64,000 bases of DNA from Paenibacillus marchantiae (lineage in GTDB: Bacteria > Bacillota > Bacilli > Paenibacillales > Paenibacillaceae), in the NCBI RefSeq assembly GCF_028771845.1, contig NZ_CP118270.1, forward strand, positions 5,146,001-5,210,000, written 5' to 3'. This document shows, one piece after another, positions 23,446 through 32,063 of the stretch. The position numbers and the translations under genes are program-made. The notes under the pieces were generated by a model, which saw nothing but the letters and a program-made list of their open reading frames with translations, did not search any database and was not told the origin of the DNA. Each line of letters opens with the position of its first letter. Within the stretch, counting starts at the first letter, position 1.

Positions 23446-24936
23446 ATGCAATTTCATGTAGCTTACAGTTCATATTTGAACCGAAAATATACCAAGATGA
23501 AGGCTCTCTATCATGCGATTCGTGATGCTATTCATGAAGGTAATCTGGTGCATGGCGAGAAGTTACCATCTACGAGAGAGTTAGCTGCGACGTATCACAT
23601 TTCCCGAGGCACAGTGAATCAGGTTTATGATACATTGACTGCTCAAGGTTACATTCATTCAGAGCATGGAAGAGGAACCTTTGTTGCTTATCAGTTGGAT
23701 TTAAGCAATGATGCGTCCACCGTGAAAGCTTGCGCTCATCACTTATCAGCCTGGGGGAATCGTATTCAGCAGTTTGAACAGCACACAACTCAAAGGAATT
23801 CACAAACCAATGCACAAACAAGCAATTCCAGAATAGAAAGCGACGAAGTTATTGATTTTAGCAAATACCAGCCTGATTTCTCCAAATTCCCTTACGATGA
23901 ATGGAACAATCGATTGTATGCTGAGATACGAAATCGAGAGCATCACATAGAAACAACCTCTGCTCTTGTTAGTTCAACAGGAGAGCCGAAATTGCGAGAA
24001 GCCATTGCTGCCTACCTTCGGCGGATGCGGGGGATTCAAGTCGATGCGGATCATATTGCAGTGACTGCAGGCTCTATGCAAGCTATAGCTCTACTCACTC
24101 AATTACTTGCAGATCCCGGGGATCATGTAGTGACGGAGAGTCCTTGTTATATCGGGATTTCTCAAGCCATTTTGGCTGCAGGTGCAACGTTGATTGAAGC
24201 CAATCTCGATGGTCAAGGCGTTGTTCCCCAAAACTGGGAAGCACGTATGTTGTTTGTCACGCCGTCCCGACAATTCCCTACTGGCGAAATGCTCAGCCTT
24301 GAACGCAGACAAACATTGCTGGACTGGGCACATCGTCATGATGCCATGATTGTCGAGGATGATTATGATAGTGAATTCCGATATCGCGGAATGCATGTTG
24401 AACCGCTGAAAACATTGGATAAAGCGGGGCGCGTAATCTACCTGGGTAGCTTCACGAAAACCTTGCCTTTGGAAGTACGGCTTGGTTATGTGGTTCTCCC
24501 CCCTACTTTGGCAGACACCTTTAGAAAAGCACAGGCATTATACGAGCCAAGACCCGTCAATCTGATCGAGCAGCGGGCATTAGCCGCATTTATGACAAGC
24601 GGCCAATATGAGCGTCATCTGCGCAGGATGAATCGTTTATACAGTCGCAAATTTCATCTGTTACTCAAACTTTTGAACCAGCAACTCTCAACATGGTTTG
24701 ATTGGGTGGAAAATGAAGCCGGTCTGCACGTGTTTGGCTGGTGGCGAGGTGATGCGTCCACTTATGAAGTCTTTCGTTCGTCGGCTAGATCAGAAGGGGT
24801 TGTATACGCAGAAGTCAGCAGTTCAACGTCTGACGGTACGAAGTATGGTATCTATTTATCATTTGCACATTTGTCAGATGTTCAATTACAGGAAGGCGTA
24901 TCCAAATTAAAAAATGCCGTCACAGCTCCATTGTGA
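23446..24936 (+). CDS. pdxR: PdxR-type MocR regulator (GntR-aminotransferase fusion)
   Basis: The 496-residue protein has a GntR winged helix (LPSTRELAATYHISRGTVNQVYDTL, about residues 40-64) joined by a linker of about 55 residues to a fold-type I aminotransferase domain, with the PLP-binding Lys in GSFTKTLPLEVRLGY (Lys 338). MocR proteins sense PLP; the PdxR branch activates pdxST when PLP is low and represses itself. Divergence from pdxS across 135 bases fits this role well. It starts at ATG 23446 after CTGGAGGGC. Confidence 0.9.
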   Translation: MQFHVAYSSYLNRKYTKMKALYHAIRDAIHEGNLVHGEKLPSTRELAATYHISRGTVNQVYDTLTAQGYIHSEHGRGTFVAYQLDLSNDASTVKACAHHLSAWGNRIQQFEQHTTQRNSQTNAQTSNSRIESDEVIDFSKYQPDFSKFPYDEWNNRLYAEIRNREHHIETTSALVSSTGEPKLREAIAAYLRRMRGIQVDADHIAVTAGSMQAIALLTQLLADPGDHVVTESPCYIGISQAILAAGATLIEANLDGQGVVPQNWEARMLFVTPSRQFPTGEMLSLERRQTLLDWAHRHDAMIVEDDYDSEFRYRGMHVEPLKTLDKAGRVIYLGSFTKTLPLEVRLGYVVLPPTLADTFRKAQALYEPRPVNLIEQRALAAFMTSGQYERHLRRMNRLYSRKFHLLLKLLNQQLSTWFDWVENEAGLHVFGWWRGDASTYEVFRSSARSEGVVYAEVSSSTSDGTKYGIYLSFAHLSDVQLQEGVSKLKNAVTAPL

Positions 24937-24982
24937 GGTACTCTCTCTCGTCTCTATCTCGACTTTCAAAACGGAACAACAA

Positions 24983-25055
24983 AAATCCCCTCTTTTGTAC
25001 AGGAAGATTCCACAATCATGGAATCTCTATGGACCTGTCCACCCTGAGGGGATTT
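24983..25055. terminator. Long hairpin between pdxR and codA
   Basis: Three nested pairs, AAATCCCCTC/GAGGGGATTT, ACAGG/CCTGT and AGATTCCA/TGGAATCT, form one long stem. On the reverse strand it ends in GAGGGGATTTTTGTTG, so it fits as the codBA terminator; it may also stop pdxR. Confidence 0.65.
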
Positions 25056-25103
25056 ATTGGCTAATGCGAGGGCTATGGTTGATGCATCGCACTTTTCATT
25101 TAA

Positions 25104-26372
25104 TTATTTATTGAACGTAACCTTCTCCGAACCACCTTCAAGAATGATCGACGTGTCACGAGGTTTTGTTTCCGCGATTTTACGGCCACCTCTATACGAG
25201 TACAGTACACCAGCCTGTTTTCGAACAGCCTCGTATTCATTCTCTGCTTCAAGAACGATGAAGTTGGCAGGTTTTCCTACTTCAATGCCGTATACATCCT
25301 CGATATGCAACGTTCTTGCGCTGTTTTTCGTAATGAGATCGACCGAATTTACGATTTGATCATAACCCAGCAACTGCGAAGCATGAATACCCATATGCAG
25401 TACTTGGAGCATGTTGCCCGTTCCTAGCGGATACCATGGATCGAAAATGTCATCATGACCGAAGCACACGTTAAGACCAGCTTCCTGCAGTTCTTTGACG
25501 CGAGTCAGACCTCTTCTTTTTGGATACGTGTCGAAGCGCCCTTGCAGGTGAATGTTGACCAACGGATTGGAGACGAAATTGAGGTCAGCCATCTTCAGCA
25601 ATCTGAACAATTTGTACGTATATGCGTCATTATAAGACCCCATCGCCGTCGTGTGGCTTGCTGTTGTACGAGAGCCCAGTCCGCGTTCGTAGGCTTCCTT
25701 GGCAACGACTTCCACGAAGCGGGATTGCTCGTCATCGATCTCGTCGCAATGGATGTCTATCAAACGGTCGTATTTTTCAGCAAGGTCAAAAGCAACCTTC
25801 ATCGAATCGACGCCGTATTCTCTCGTGAATTCGAAGTGCGGAATGCCGCCGACCACGTCAACGCCCATTTTCAGTGACTCTTCCAGCAGTTCTGCACCGT
25901 TTGGATAGGAATGAATACCTTCCTGTGGGAAAGCCACAAGCTGAATGTCGATGTATGGTGCCATCTCTTCTTTTACTTCAAGCATCGCTTTGACTGCAGT
26001 CAAGGTTGGGTCTGTAACGTCCACATGTGTCCGCACATGTTGGATTCCTTGCGCCATTTGCCATTTCAGTGCTGTTTTGGAGCGAGTTTTAACATCTTCA
26101 TGTGTCAAGAATGCTTTACGTTCCGACCAACGCTGGATGCCTTCAAACAGCGTCCCACTCAAATTCCACTCCGGCTCGCCAGCCGTTAACGTTGTATCCA
26201 GATGGATGTGAGGCTCAATGAACGGTGGCAATACAAGTGAACCGTTGACGTCAAGTACTTCCTCATTTGCAGTGGCTTGTAGCTCCTGTGTAATTTGTTC
26301 GAACTTCCCGTCTTTTACAACGATATTCCATAGACCTTCTTTACCCCGCAATTTTGCGTTCTGTATAATCAT
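25104..26372 (-). CDS. codA: Cytosine deaminase
   Basis: The 422-residue amidohydrolase has the CodA signatures in order: EPHIHLDTT (His 55, His 57), HCDEIDDEQS, SHTTAMGSYND and GHDDIFDPWYPLGTGNM. It deaminates cytosine to uracil with an iron or zinc ion in the cytosol and so feeds pyrimidine salvage. Its start overlaps the end of codB by 32 bases, which indicates tight co-expression. The operon is preceded by a PyrR-type leader, linking it to the pyrimidine nucleotide pool. Confidence 0.95.
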   Translation of the reverse strand: MIIQNAKLRGKEGLWNIVVKDGKFEQITQELQATANEEVLDVNGSLVLPPFIEPHIHLDTTLTAGEPEWNLSGTLFEGIQRWSERKAFLTHEDVKTRSKTALKWQMAQGIQHVRTHVDVTDPTLTAVKAMLEVKEEMAPYIDIQLVAFPQEGIHSYPNGAELLEESLKMGVDVVGGIPHFEFTREYGVDSMKVAFDLAEKYDRLIDIHCDEIDDEQSRFVEVVAKEAYERGLGSRTTASHTTAMGSYNDAYTYKLFRLLKMADLNFVSNPLVNIHLQGRFDTYPKRRGLTRVKELQEAGLNVCFGHDDIFDPWYPLGTGNMLQVLHMGIHASQLLGYDQIVNSVDLITKNSARTLHIEDVYGIEVGKPANFIVLEAENEYEAVRKQAGVLYSYRGGRKIAETKPRDTSIILEGGSEKVTFNK

Positions 26373-27621
26373 TTATTTTCCCCTTTTCTTTAATGGATTC
26401 TTTGTTAGGAACGATCAGCATCAATACGATGTAGGCCACTGCCGTACCGATCAGTGCATTCAGTGGTGTTACTCCTGGAGCCAACTGAGCAAACGCAACG
26501 CCGATGGCCCAAGCCACCATTGCTACCCAGTTTACAGTTTTGAAACTCATCTCAGCAAACGGTTTATAGTTTCTGCGCTTCACGAAGAAGTAGTCTGCGA
26601 TGATGATGGCCCCAATGGACGGTACTGCCGCGCCCAGCACATTCAGGAAGCTGACGAAATTGTTGTACATCCACATGGCAAATACTGTACCCACAATGCC
26701 GTTTACGATGACGAAGAACTTTTTCGAAATTTTAGTGATGTTGGCAAAACCCAATCCCGAGGCGTACAAGGCGTTATCGTTGGTTGTCCAGATATTGAGT
26801 CCAAGAACGATAATCGCAGGAATGAGTAAGCCTTGCAGGAACATGACCTCTGAGATATCAGCCAGGTTATATGCCATTGCACCAACTGCCCCGAACAGGA
26901 ACATAAGCGAGTTCCCAAGGAAGAAGGCAATAACCGTTGCGGTAACCGCCTGCTTGGACGTCCGGGAAAACCGAGCAAAATCGGGCGTTAAAGTTCCGCC
27001 ACTAATGAATGAACCGATACAAATGGTCAATGCTGCTGCCGCGGTGAGTGTCTCTGTCGGCGTGTAATCGAGCAATCCTTGCAGACCTCCCAGCGAGCCT
27101 GCACCTTCGAACATGGAGTAACCGCCGAGAATGGCAATTGCCGGTACCGCGATATAACCCAAGATGACGAGCGATTTCATACCGAAGATGGCTGATGCCG
27201 TCATAGCAAGACCAAACAGGATAATCAGCAGGTACACGTTCCAATCCATTGCTTTGGCAACCGGAATCGCGAACATGGCCACGCCTACCCCGAACCATCC
27301 GACCTGTGTGAAGCCGAGCAGGAACGATGGCAGGTACGATCCTTTCGCACCAAACGCATATTTAGCAAGTAAATGTGTGGAAAGGCCTGTCTTGGCAGCG
27401 ATATGCGCCAGTGCTCCTGTATAGATACCGAGCACCAGATTGCCCGCAAGCACGATGCCAATGAATTCCATGAACGTCAAACTGACTCCAAGCGTACCCC
27501 CTGCCAACATACTCGCCGAGAAGAAGGTGAAACCCAACATTACGGATAACGTCTTCCAAAAATGATTTCTCTGCGTTTTTGGCACCTCTTGCCATGAAAA
27601 CTCTTGATCTTGTTTGCTCAT
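26341..27621 (-). CDS. codB: Cytosine permease, NCS1 family
   Basis: The 426-residue protein has about 12 transmembrane helices and NCS1 features (GGTLGVSLTFMEFIGIVLAGN near residue 42, split motif GGTLGVS; SGGTLTPDFARFSR near 218; LNIWTTNDNALYASGLG near 284). It imports cytosine with a cation across the plasma membrane. It is the first gene of the codBA operon and has AGCTGGAGGT ahead of ATG 27621. Its 5' leader of about 220 bases carries a PyrR-binding sequence and a terminator hairpin. Confidence 0.93.
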   Translation of the reverse strand: MSKQDQEFSWQEVPKTQRNHFWKTLSVMLGFTFFSASMLAGGTLGVSLTFMEFIGIVLAGNLVLGIYTGALAHIAAKTGLSTHLLAKYAFGAKGSYLPSFLLGFTQVGWFGVGVAMFAIPVAKAMDWNVYLLIILFGLAMTASAIFGMKSLVILGYIAVPAIAILGGYSMFEGAGSLGGLQGLLDYTPTETLTAAAALTICIGSFISGGTLTPDFARFSRTSKQAVTATVIAFFLGNSLMFLFGAVGAMAYNLADISEVMFLQGLLIPAIIVLGLNIWTTNDNALYASGLGFANITKISKKFFVIVNGIVGTVFAMWMYNNFVSFLNVLGAAVPSIGAIIIADYFFVKRRNYKPFAEMSFKTVNWVAMVAWAIGVAFAQLAPGVTPLNALIGTAVAYIVLMLIVPNKESIKEKGKINDYTERKIAG

Positions 27622-27670
27622 CAGAATACCTCCAGCTTAAAGTGTATCTGATACCAAAAAAAAGCAGAAA

Positions 27671-27716
27671 AAAGAGGCTACTCGTCAAGTTACACACTGA
27701 CAAGTAGCCTCTTTTT
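27671..27716 (-). terminator. Attenuator terminator in the codBA leader
   Basis: On the reverse strand AGAGGCTACT pairs with AGTAGCCTCT around a 20-base loop and is followed by TTTTTT and a second T-run, 40-50 bases before the codB start. Its position between the PyrR site and the first gene fits transcription attenuation. Confidence 0.8.
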
Positions 27717-27802
27717 ACATCATAATCGGCGCGAAGACGCAGAGCATCCCTGATGGGATATGCCCTGATTCACGCGTGATTATAAAATCCGCTGCCCTTG
27801 CC

Positions 27803-27816
27803 AGCCTCTCTGGACT
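27803..27816 (-). promoter_or_regulatory. PyrR-binding sequence (anti-antiterminator) of codBA
   Basis: On the RNA strand AGUCCAGAGAGGCU matches the PyrR consensus ARUCCNGNGAGGYU at every position. UMP-bound PyrR should stabilise this hairpin, free the terminator at 27671-27716 and lower codBA expression when pyrimidines are plentiful. Confidence 0.85.
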
Positions 27817-27847
27817 GAATTAAAGGTACCAGTATTCAATTACATTT

Positions 27848-27876
27848 ATTATTTTAGAAAAAGCTGCACATGTCAA
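27848..27876 (-). promoter_or_regulatory. Promoter of the codBA operon
   Basis: On the reverse strand TTGACA (27871-27876) and AATAAT (27848-27853) are 17 bases apart, about 35 bases upstream of the PyrR site. Confidence 0.65.
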
Positions 27877-27971
27877 TGTCATTATTATCCAACCATTATA
27901 AATCCCTTCTACAACAAGCTTTTTTTATACTTCTTTATCTTTTAGATGAACTAGGATTTATTAATAAAATC

Positions 27972-28013
27972 AAAGACCACGTAGTTTCCTTTAGAAGGGT
28001 TAACGTGGTCTTT
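27972..28013. terminator. Terminator of the GH4 gene
   Basis: AAAGACCACGT pairs with ACGTGGTCTTT around a 20-base loop, with T-rich flanks on both strands, just after the GH4 stop at 28030. The remaining bases between codB and GH4 hold only the codBA leader and promoter. Confidence 0.75.
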
Positions 28014-28029
28014 TATCATTATCTATACC

Positions 28030-29436
28030 TTAGCTATACTGCAGTCTGTCCTTGTACCAGACGTCGGGAATCATATCACGTTCCAGTTCCAACAATTCAT
28101 GAATGATCTTGTCCGCGTCACTGATGGAACTCACCAGCGGATCGGTGAGCATCGCCCTTCTCAGCTTCTCGTAGCTCTGCTCCAGAACAGCTTCGACCGT
28201 CAGCTCATGTGTATCCAGTACAAGTTCTTGCATTCCTCTTACTCCACGCGGCATCTCGCCTACATGAACTGGCTTAACTCCGTCCATTCCCACATCGCAC
28301 AGCACTTCCAGGAACGAATCGGCATTCATATTGGTTACCGCGCCTTTATTAAGCGTATTGATGAAAAACTTCTTCCCCAAATTCCCTACCATGTTCTCAA
28401 TGATATCAGTCGCATGGTCTGGCCCAAAGGTGCTCATGTAATCGGCAATCGGGATGTTCCCCGCAAGAAAGTCATCCACCTGACGCCACATTTCGTCGTG
28501 ACGCTGATACCTGTCCTCTGTCTCCCAGATGGATAATGGCGGAATTGCGTCTGTAGTCTTACCCAGACCTTGCCAATACCGAACGTATTCCTTCGTATGA
28601 GCCGTGCAAGTGGGGATGATTCCGAAAATATCATACAGTTCGTAGGTAATCGCATCGTTAAAAATAGCTTTTGCTCCGCGATCACCGCCGTTGTTCTCAT
28701 CACCTGCCATTTTGCGCATGGCTTCCGCGATTAGGGGCATCACATTTTCCCCTTCGAATTCCGCTTTAAGCAGCCAAGTGAAATGATTGACGCCAGCGAT
28801 GCGGAAATCGAATTTCTGATCGATCTCATTGGTGAACTCGTCTGTCTTTTCGATGATTCCAGCTCTTACAGCGTAATAGGCTTTCTTATGCGGCATATGA
28901 TGACTATCGCACAGGGCAAACGATTTCAGCTTCGGCGCATAGCGATGTAATGCGATGCCATGAACGGTAGACGGGTTAATATAATTAATTACCCAGGCAT
29001 CAGGACATAGCTCTTCAATGTCTCTGGCGCATTCCATAATAACCGGAAGCTCTCTCATAGCCCTAAAAATTCCGCCGGGGCCAATCGTATCGCCGGAACA
29101 CATACGAATGCCATACTTTAGAGAGACTTGGCAGTCAATTCCCCGATATTTGACTGATTGCTCTGCAAAGCTAAGCACAACGAAGTCAGCTCCCGGAAGC
29201 ACTTGTCTTCGGTCCACCGAGCCCTCAATCTTTAAGGATACATTGTTCTCCCGGGCGACCCTCTCTGCAAGTGTTACCATTTTCGAGAGCCGCTCCTCGT
29301 CCGTATCCACTAAAGCCAAAGTTCCCTGGTTCAAGTATGGTGAGTGAACCATCTGCCAGATGGACTGACGACCGAAAAACAGGCTGCCCGCCCCAATAAC
29401 AACTACCTTTGGTTGCTGTGTGTTTGTAGCATTCAT
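28030..29436 (-). CDS. Glycoside hydrolase family 4 (alpha-galactosidase/glucosidase-like)
   Basis: The 468-residue protein has the GH4 Rossmann start KVVVIGAGSLFFGR (NAD binding), VINYINPSTVHG, the metal-binding Cys in ALCDSHHMPHKK and His in GVNHFTW, and GGDRGAKAIF. GH4 enzymes cleave glycosides by NAD+-dependent oxidation-elimination and need Mn2+. The sequence after the Cys (DSHHM) differs from the CHS or CDMP tails used to sort substrates, so I leave the sugar open. ATG 29436 follows CGAGGAGGGT; an in-frame ATG at 29511 has no site. It is divergent from an AraC regulator and is cytosolic. Confidence 0.88.
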   Translation of the reverse strand: MNATNTQQPKVVVIGAGSLFFGRQSIWQMVHSPYLNQGTLALVDTDEERLSKMVTLAERVARENNVSLKIEGSVDRRQVLPGADFVVLSFAEQSVKYRGIDCQVSLKYGIRMCSGDTIGPGGIFRAMRELPVIMECARDIEELCPDAWVINYINPSTVHGIALHRYAPKLKSFALCDSHHMPHKKAYYAVRAGIIEKTDEFTNEIDQKFDFRIAGVNHFTWLLKAEFEGENVMPLIAEAMRKMAGDENNGGDRGAKAIFNDAITYELYDIFGIIPTCTAHTKEYVRYWQGLGKTTDAIPPLSIWETEDRYQRHDEMWRQVDDFLAGNIPIADYMSTFGPDHATDIIENMVGNLGKKFFINTLNKGAVTNMNADSFLEVLCDVGMDGVKPVHVGEMPRGVRGMQELVLDTHELTVEAVLEQSYEKLRRAMLTDPLVSSISDADKIIHELLELERDMIPDVWYKDRLQYS

Positions 29437-29603
29437 CAATAACCCTCCTCGTAACGATATAAGTTCATTATAGGTGAGTGAGCTGGAATCGGAATGTGTG
29501 ATAGTTTTCAAAACATGTCATATGGTACGATAGATAACAAGAGATAAATCCTTTGCTACATTATTAAAAAATGAAGGATGTCATAAAGTGGAGGGGTGAT
29601 GAG

Positions 29604-30464
29604 TTGGATCAGACGCATGCAGGGATAGTAAATATGAGTATAATGGACGAACTTTCGGAGTATATAACACTTCGCATGAGCTCTTATTTGGAACAAACTC
29701 ACGACAGCAATTGGATGGAGCACAAGTCTCATTCCGATTATGATCTGTGGTTTATTACAGCAGGCTCCGTCCAGATTACTATTGATGGAATCGCGCATAC
29801 AGCGGACCAGGGTGACGTGGTGTTTTTTTATCCGGATATGCCCTATCTTGCTTCCGCGACCGGAGAACTGTGCCGATTCATATACATGCACTTTGATTTC
29901 AGCATTGCCGAGCAAAAGCGAATTCTAGGCGAGTTTCAACTGCCGGGCATCGTACCTGGCAACCTTGTTCGGGAGGAATCAACACTGTTCACCTCGTCCT
30001 ATCGAAGGTTCAAGCAGGACAGTGGCGCTTCCGGAAGTCCACTTTATTTGAAGGCTTCTCTGCTTCTCGTCATTGCAAAAATTTTGGAGCTTCACGGGCA
30101 AGGTCTGTATTACGGTGAATTTCTAAAAGACCAAAAACCGAGGAAAACGGAAGGAAGTCTGGAGGTTCTGCAGAACGTATTTCCATACGTGGATGCGAAT
30201 CTGCACCGTGTCATCCGAGTTAACGAACTTGCAGCCATCGCCGGTGTCTCTGAGAAATATTTCATTTCTTTGTTCAAGAAAATTCTGGGCATTACACCAG
30301 GACAGTACATCAATCAAATCAAGATGAACCGGGCACGGGACTATCTGTATGAGAAAAAATATACGGTCCAGCAAATTGCCGGATTTCTGGGCTATCCCGA
30401 TCCCTTCACCTTCTCCAAAGCATTTAAAAAATTTTACAACGTGCCTCCTTCCAAATTTGAATAG
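29604..30464 (+). CDS. AraC family transcriptional regulator
   Basis: The protein has an N-terminal cupin-like sensor domain (DYDLWFITAGSVQITIDG, GDVVFFYPDMPY) and two C-terminal helix-turn-helix motifs (VNELAAIAGVSEKYFISLFKK and VQQIAGFLGYPDPFTFSKAFKK, about residues 205-285). TTG 29604 is taken as start because GAGGGGTGA lies five bases upstream; an ATG at 29571 is in frame but has no site. It diverges from the GH4 gene across about 170 bases and probably activates it in response to a sugar. Confidence 0.85.
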   Translation: MDQTHAGIVNMSIMDELSEYITLRMSSYLEQTHDSNWMEHKSHSDYDLWFITAGSVQITIDGIAHTADQGDVVFFYPDMPYLASATGELCRFIYMHFDFSIAEQKRILGEFQLPGIVPGNLVREESTLFTSSYRRFKQDSGASGSPLYLKASLLLVIAKILELHGQGLYYGEFLKDQKPRKTEGSLEVLQNVFPYVDANLHRVIRVNELAAIAGVSEKYFISLFKKILGITPGQYINQIKMNRARDYLYEKKYTVQQIAGFLGYPDPFTFSKAFKKFYNVPPSKFE

Positions 30465-30474
30465 AGTGCCATAG

Positions 30475-30520
30475 CTAAACGAAGAGGCAACCGGTCTATG
30501 CCGGCTGCCTCTTCGTTTAG
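30475..30520. terminator. Bidirectional hairpin between AraC and kinase-like gene
   Basis: A perfect 15-bp stem CTAAACGAAGAGGCA/TGCCTCTTCGTTTAG with an inner CCGG pair lies between two convergent genes. Confidence 0.75.
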
Positions 30521-30564
30521 TCACTGGTTATTCATGCTTCAGGTGTATGTCACTTCAGCGGTCC

Positions 30565-31680
30565 TCATAACGTAAAGGGTGCTTCACTCGAATACATGTC
30601 ATGGAAAAATCCCCTGTACGGTATATCCTCTTCCAGACATTTAATGAGATACAACACTTCTTCGTTATCCTCCGGTTCTTCGCCCGTATGCTGCATTTCC
30701 TCCAATTGACCTAGGATATTCTCCAAAAGGGTAACTTGAATAAATAAAGGCAGCTTCTCCAACATCGAATCTTCGATCTTGGTTTCGGAAGTATAACCAG
30801 CGAGGGCGGTTTCAAAATAATCATGCATGAACGCTTTGCGTTTACCAGCGTCAGGTTCGAATTGTATCCAGCCCACACCGTGTGTCCATAGATCTGCTAG
30901 ATCATACATATACCAACCGAAGCATGAATTATCGAAATCATACACCGTGATCTGACCGGTATCAAAATCGATCGAGTAATTCCCATCGTTATAATCGAAA
31001 TGGATCATTCCGAATGTTTCCTGGTTTGTATCCAAACCTTTTAAAGTATTCAGCAGTTCGAACATCTTCTCCTTAAGCAGCGAGAATGATTCAGGTATCA
31101 AGTTGTTGATATATTCACCTTTGTAATTATCAAAAAAATGATGCCGGCGATGGACGGGTACATAGCTTTTGGATAGCTGATGCATTTTGCCCAGAACTTT
31201 GCCGCTATTATAATAGTATTCGGTAAGTGGAACACCTTCTCGGTACTGATAATTATTTTCTACCAGCAACTTTCCCTTGGCCTTGTTAAACAGGCTGACA
31301 AAAAACGTATGATGATCATAAGTGATCTCTTCTAACAGACTGCCCTTCTTGGAACTCACTACATTCGAAACACTGGCTCCATGATCAAACAGATACTGGA
31401 CATATTCCAGCTCGGCAATGTAATCTTCCCGCTTTCTGTCAGGCAAAAAAGACACTCGGAGAATTAGCGATTCATACCCCTCTTGCTCACAGGTGTAAAC
31501 GACATTCCGCCCACCCTCATGAGGTGGAATAAGCTGAATCTTGTAACCCTCCAGATGAAAGAGCTCGGATACTAATTCGAGTACGTGCGTATTGTTGATG
31601 TTAACAGCTTCGTTAAAGTTAATAATAATCTCCTCCAGTAAACATTGATGGGACGGTTTCCCGCACTGCAATGTCCACAA
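30565..31680 (-). CDS. Aminoglycoside-phosphotransferase-fold kinase
   Basis: The protein has the APH fold: a Gly-rich loop region (HEGGRNVVYTCE), the catalytic loop GMIHFDYNDGNYSID (about residues 225-240) and the metal-binding VYDFDNSCFGWYMYDLADLW. Relatives phosphorylate small metabolites (homoserine, choline, sugars); this substrate is unknown. The start is doubtful. TTG 31680 has no site, while GGAGGAG at 31630-31636 is followed after six bases by ATT (31623), giving MNFNEAVN-like homologous starts. An in-frame ATG at 31743 with AAAGGAG is separated by a TAG after eight codons. It is convergent with the AraC gene and divergent from the sugar importer. Confidence 0.78.
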   Translation of the reverse strand: MWTLQCGKPSHQCLLEEIIINFNEAVNINNTHVLELVSELFHLEGYKIQLIPPHEGGRNVVYTCEQEGYESLILRVSFLPDRKREDYIAELEYVQYLFDHGASVSNVVSSKKGSLLEEITYDHHTFFVSLFNKAKGKLLVENNYQYREGVPLTEYYYNSGKVLGKMHQLSKSYVPVHRRHHFFDNYKGEYINNLIPESFSLLKEKMFELLNTLKGLDTNQETFGMIHFDYNDGNYSIDFDTGQITVYDFDNSCFGWYMYDLADLWTHGVGWIQFEPDAGKRKAFMHDYFETALAGYTSETKIEDSMLEKLPLFIQVTLLENILGQLEEMQHTGEEPEDNEEVLYLIKCLEEDIPYRGFFHDMYSSEAPFTL

Positions 31681-32063
31681 AAGGAATCCCCATGCCGCAA
31701 ATATCCTTCTGTGAACCTAAAGCACAATCACCTTGTTAGTCATTGAAATTCGCTCCTTTTTGTTCAGATGTATATATCTTAATCCAAAATTCCAGATTAT
31801 TCTATTTGTTTTTGTTAATAATGCTGCCATGTAATAATATCGAATCAAAATATCTGGGTCGTCGTCATTGGACCTTGAGTAAAAAAAGATTTGGTGAAAA
31901 GTAAAAAAAGTGCACAACCCACTTTTATCATTTCTCCGCTTTAACCCAAAAGTAAAAAAACATGTGGATTCTCGTCAATAACCTTTATATCCCGTTCTCC
32001 CTTTCTCGTTTAGACTATTTTCAAGAAAACGTATTCAAATATGACGCTTAAGGGGGAAAGGAA
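31681..32063. other. Intergenic region with short leader-like ORF (31717-31743, -)
   Basis: On the reverse strand AAAAAGGAGCGAATTTCA precedes ATG 31743, which opens eight codons (MTNKVIVL) before TAG 31719-31717, in frame with the kinase gene below. It may be a leader peptide or the broken start of that gene. The rest is AT-rich and should hold the promoter of the sugar importer; no clear box was identified. Confidence 0.35.

Noticed and set aside
24983..25055. Long multi-stem hairpin considered as a riboswitch
   Set aside because: It lies downstream of two convergent genes, not upstream of one, and ends in a T-run; a terminator explains it better.
31717..31917. Leftward 66-codon ORF ahead of the kinase gene
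   Set aside because: Only its last eight codons have a proper ribosome-binding site and ATG; the longer part is AT-rich intergenic sequence.
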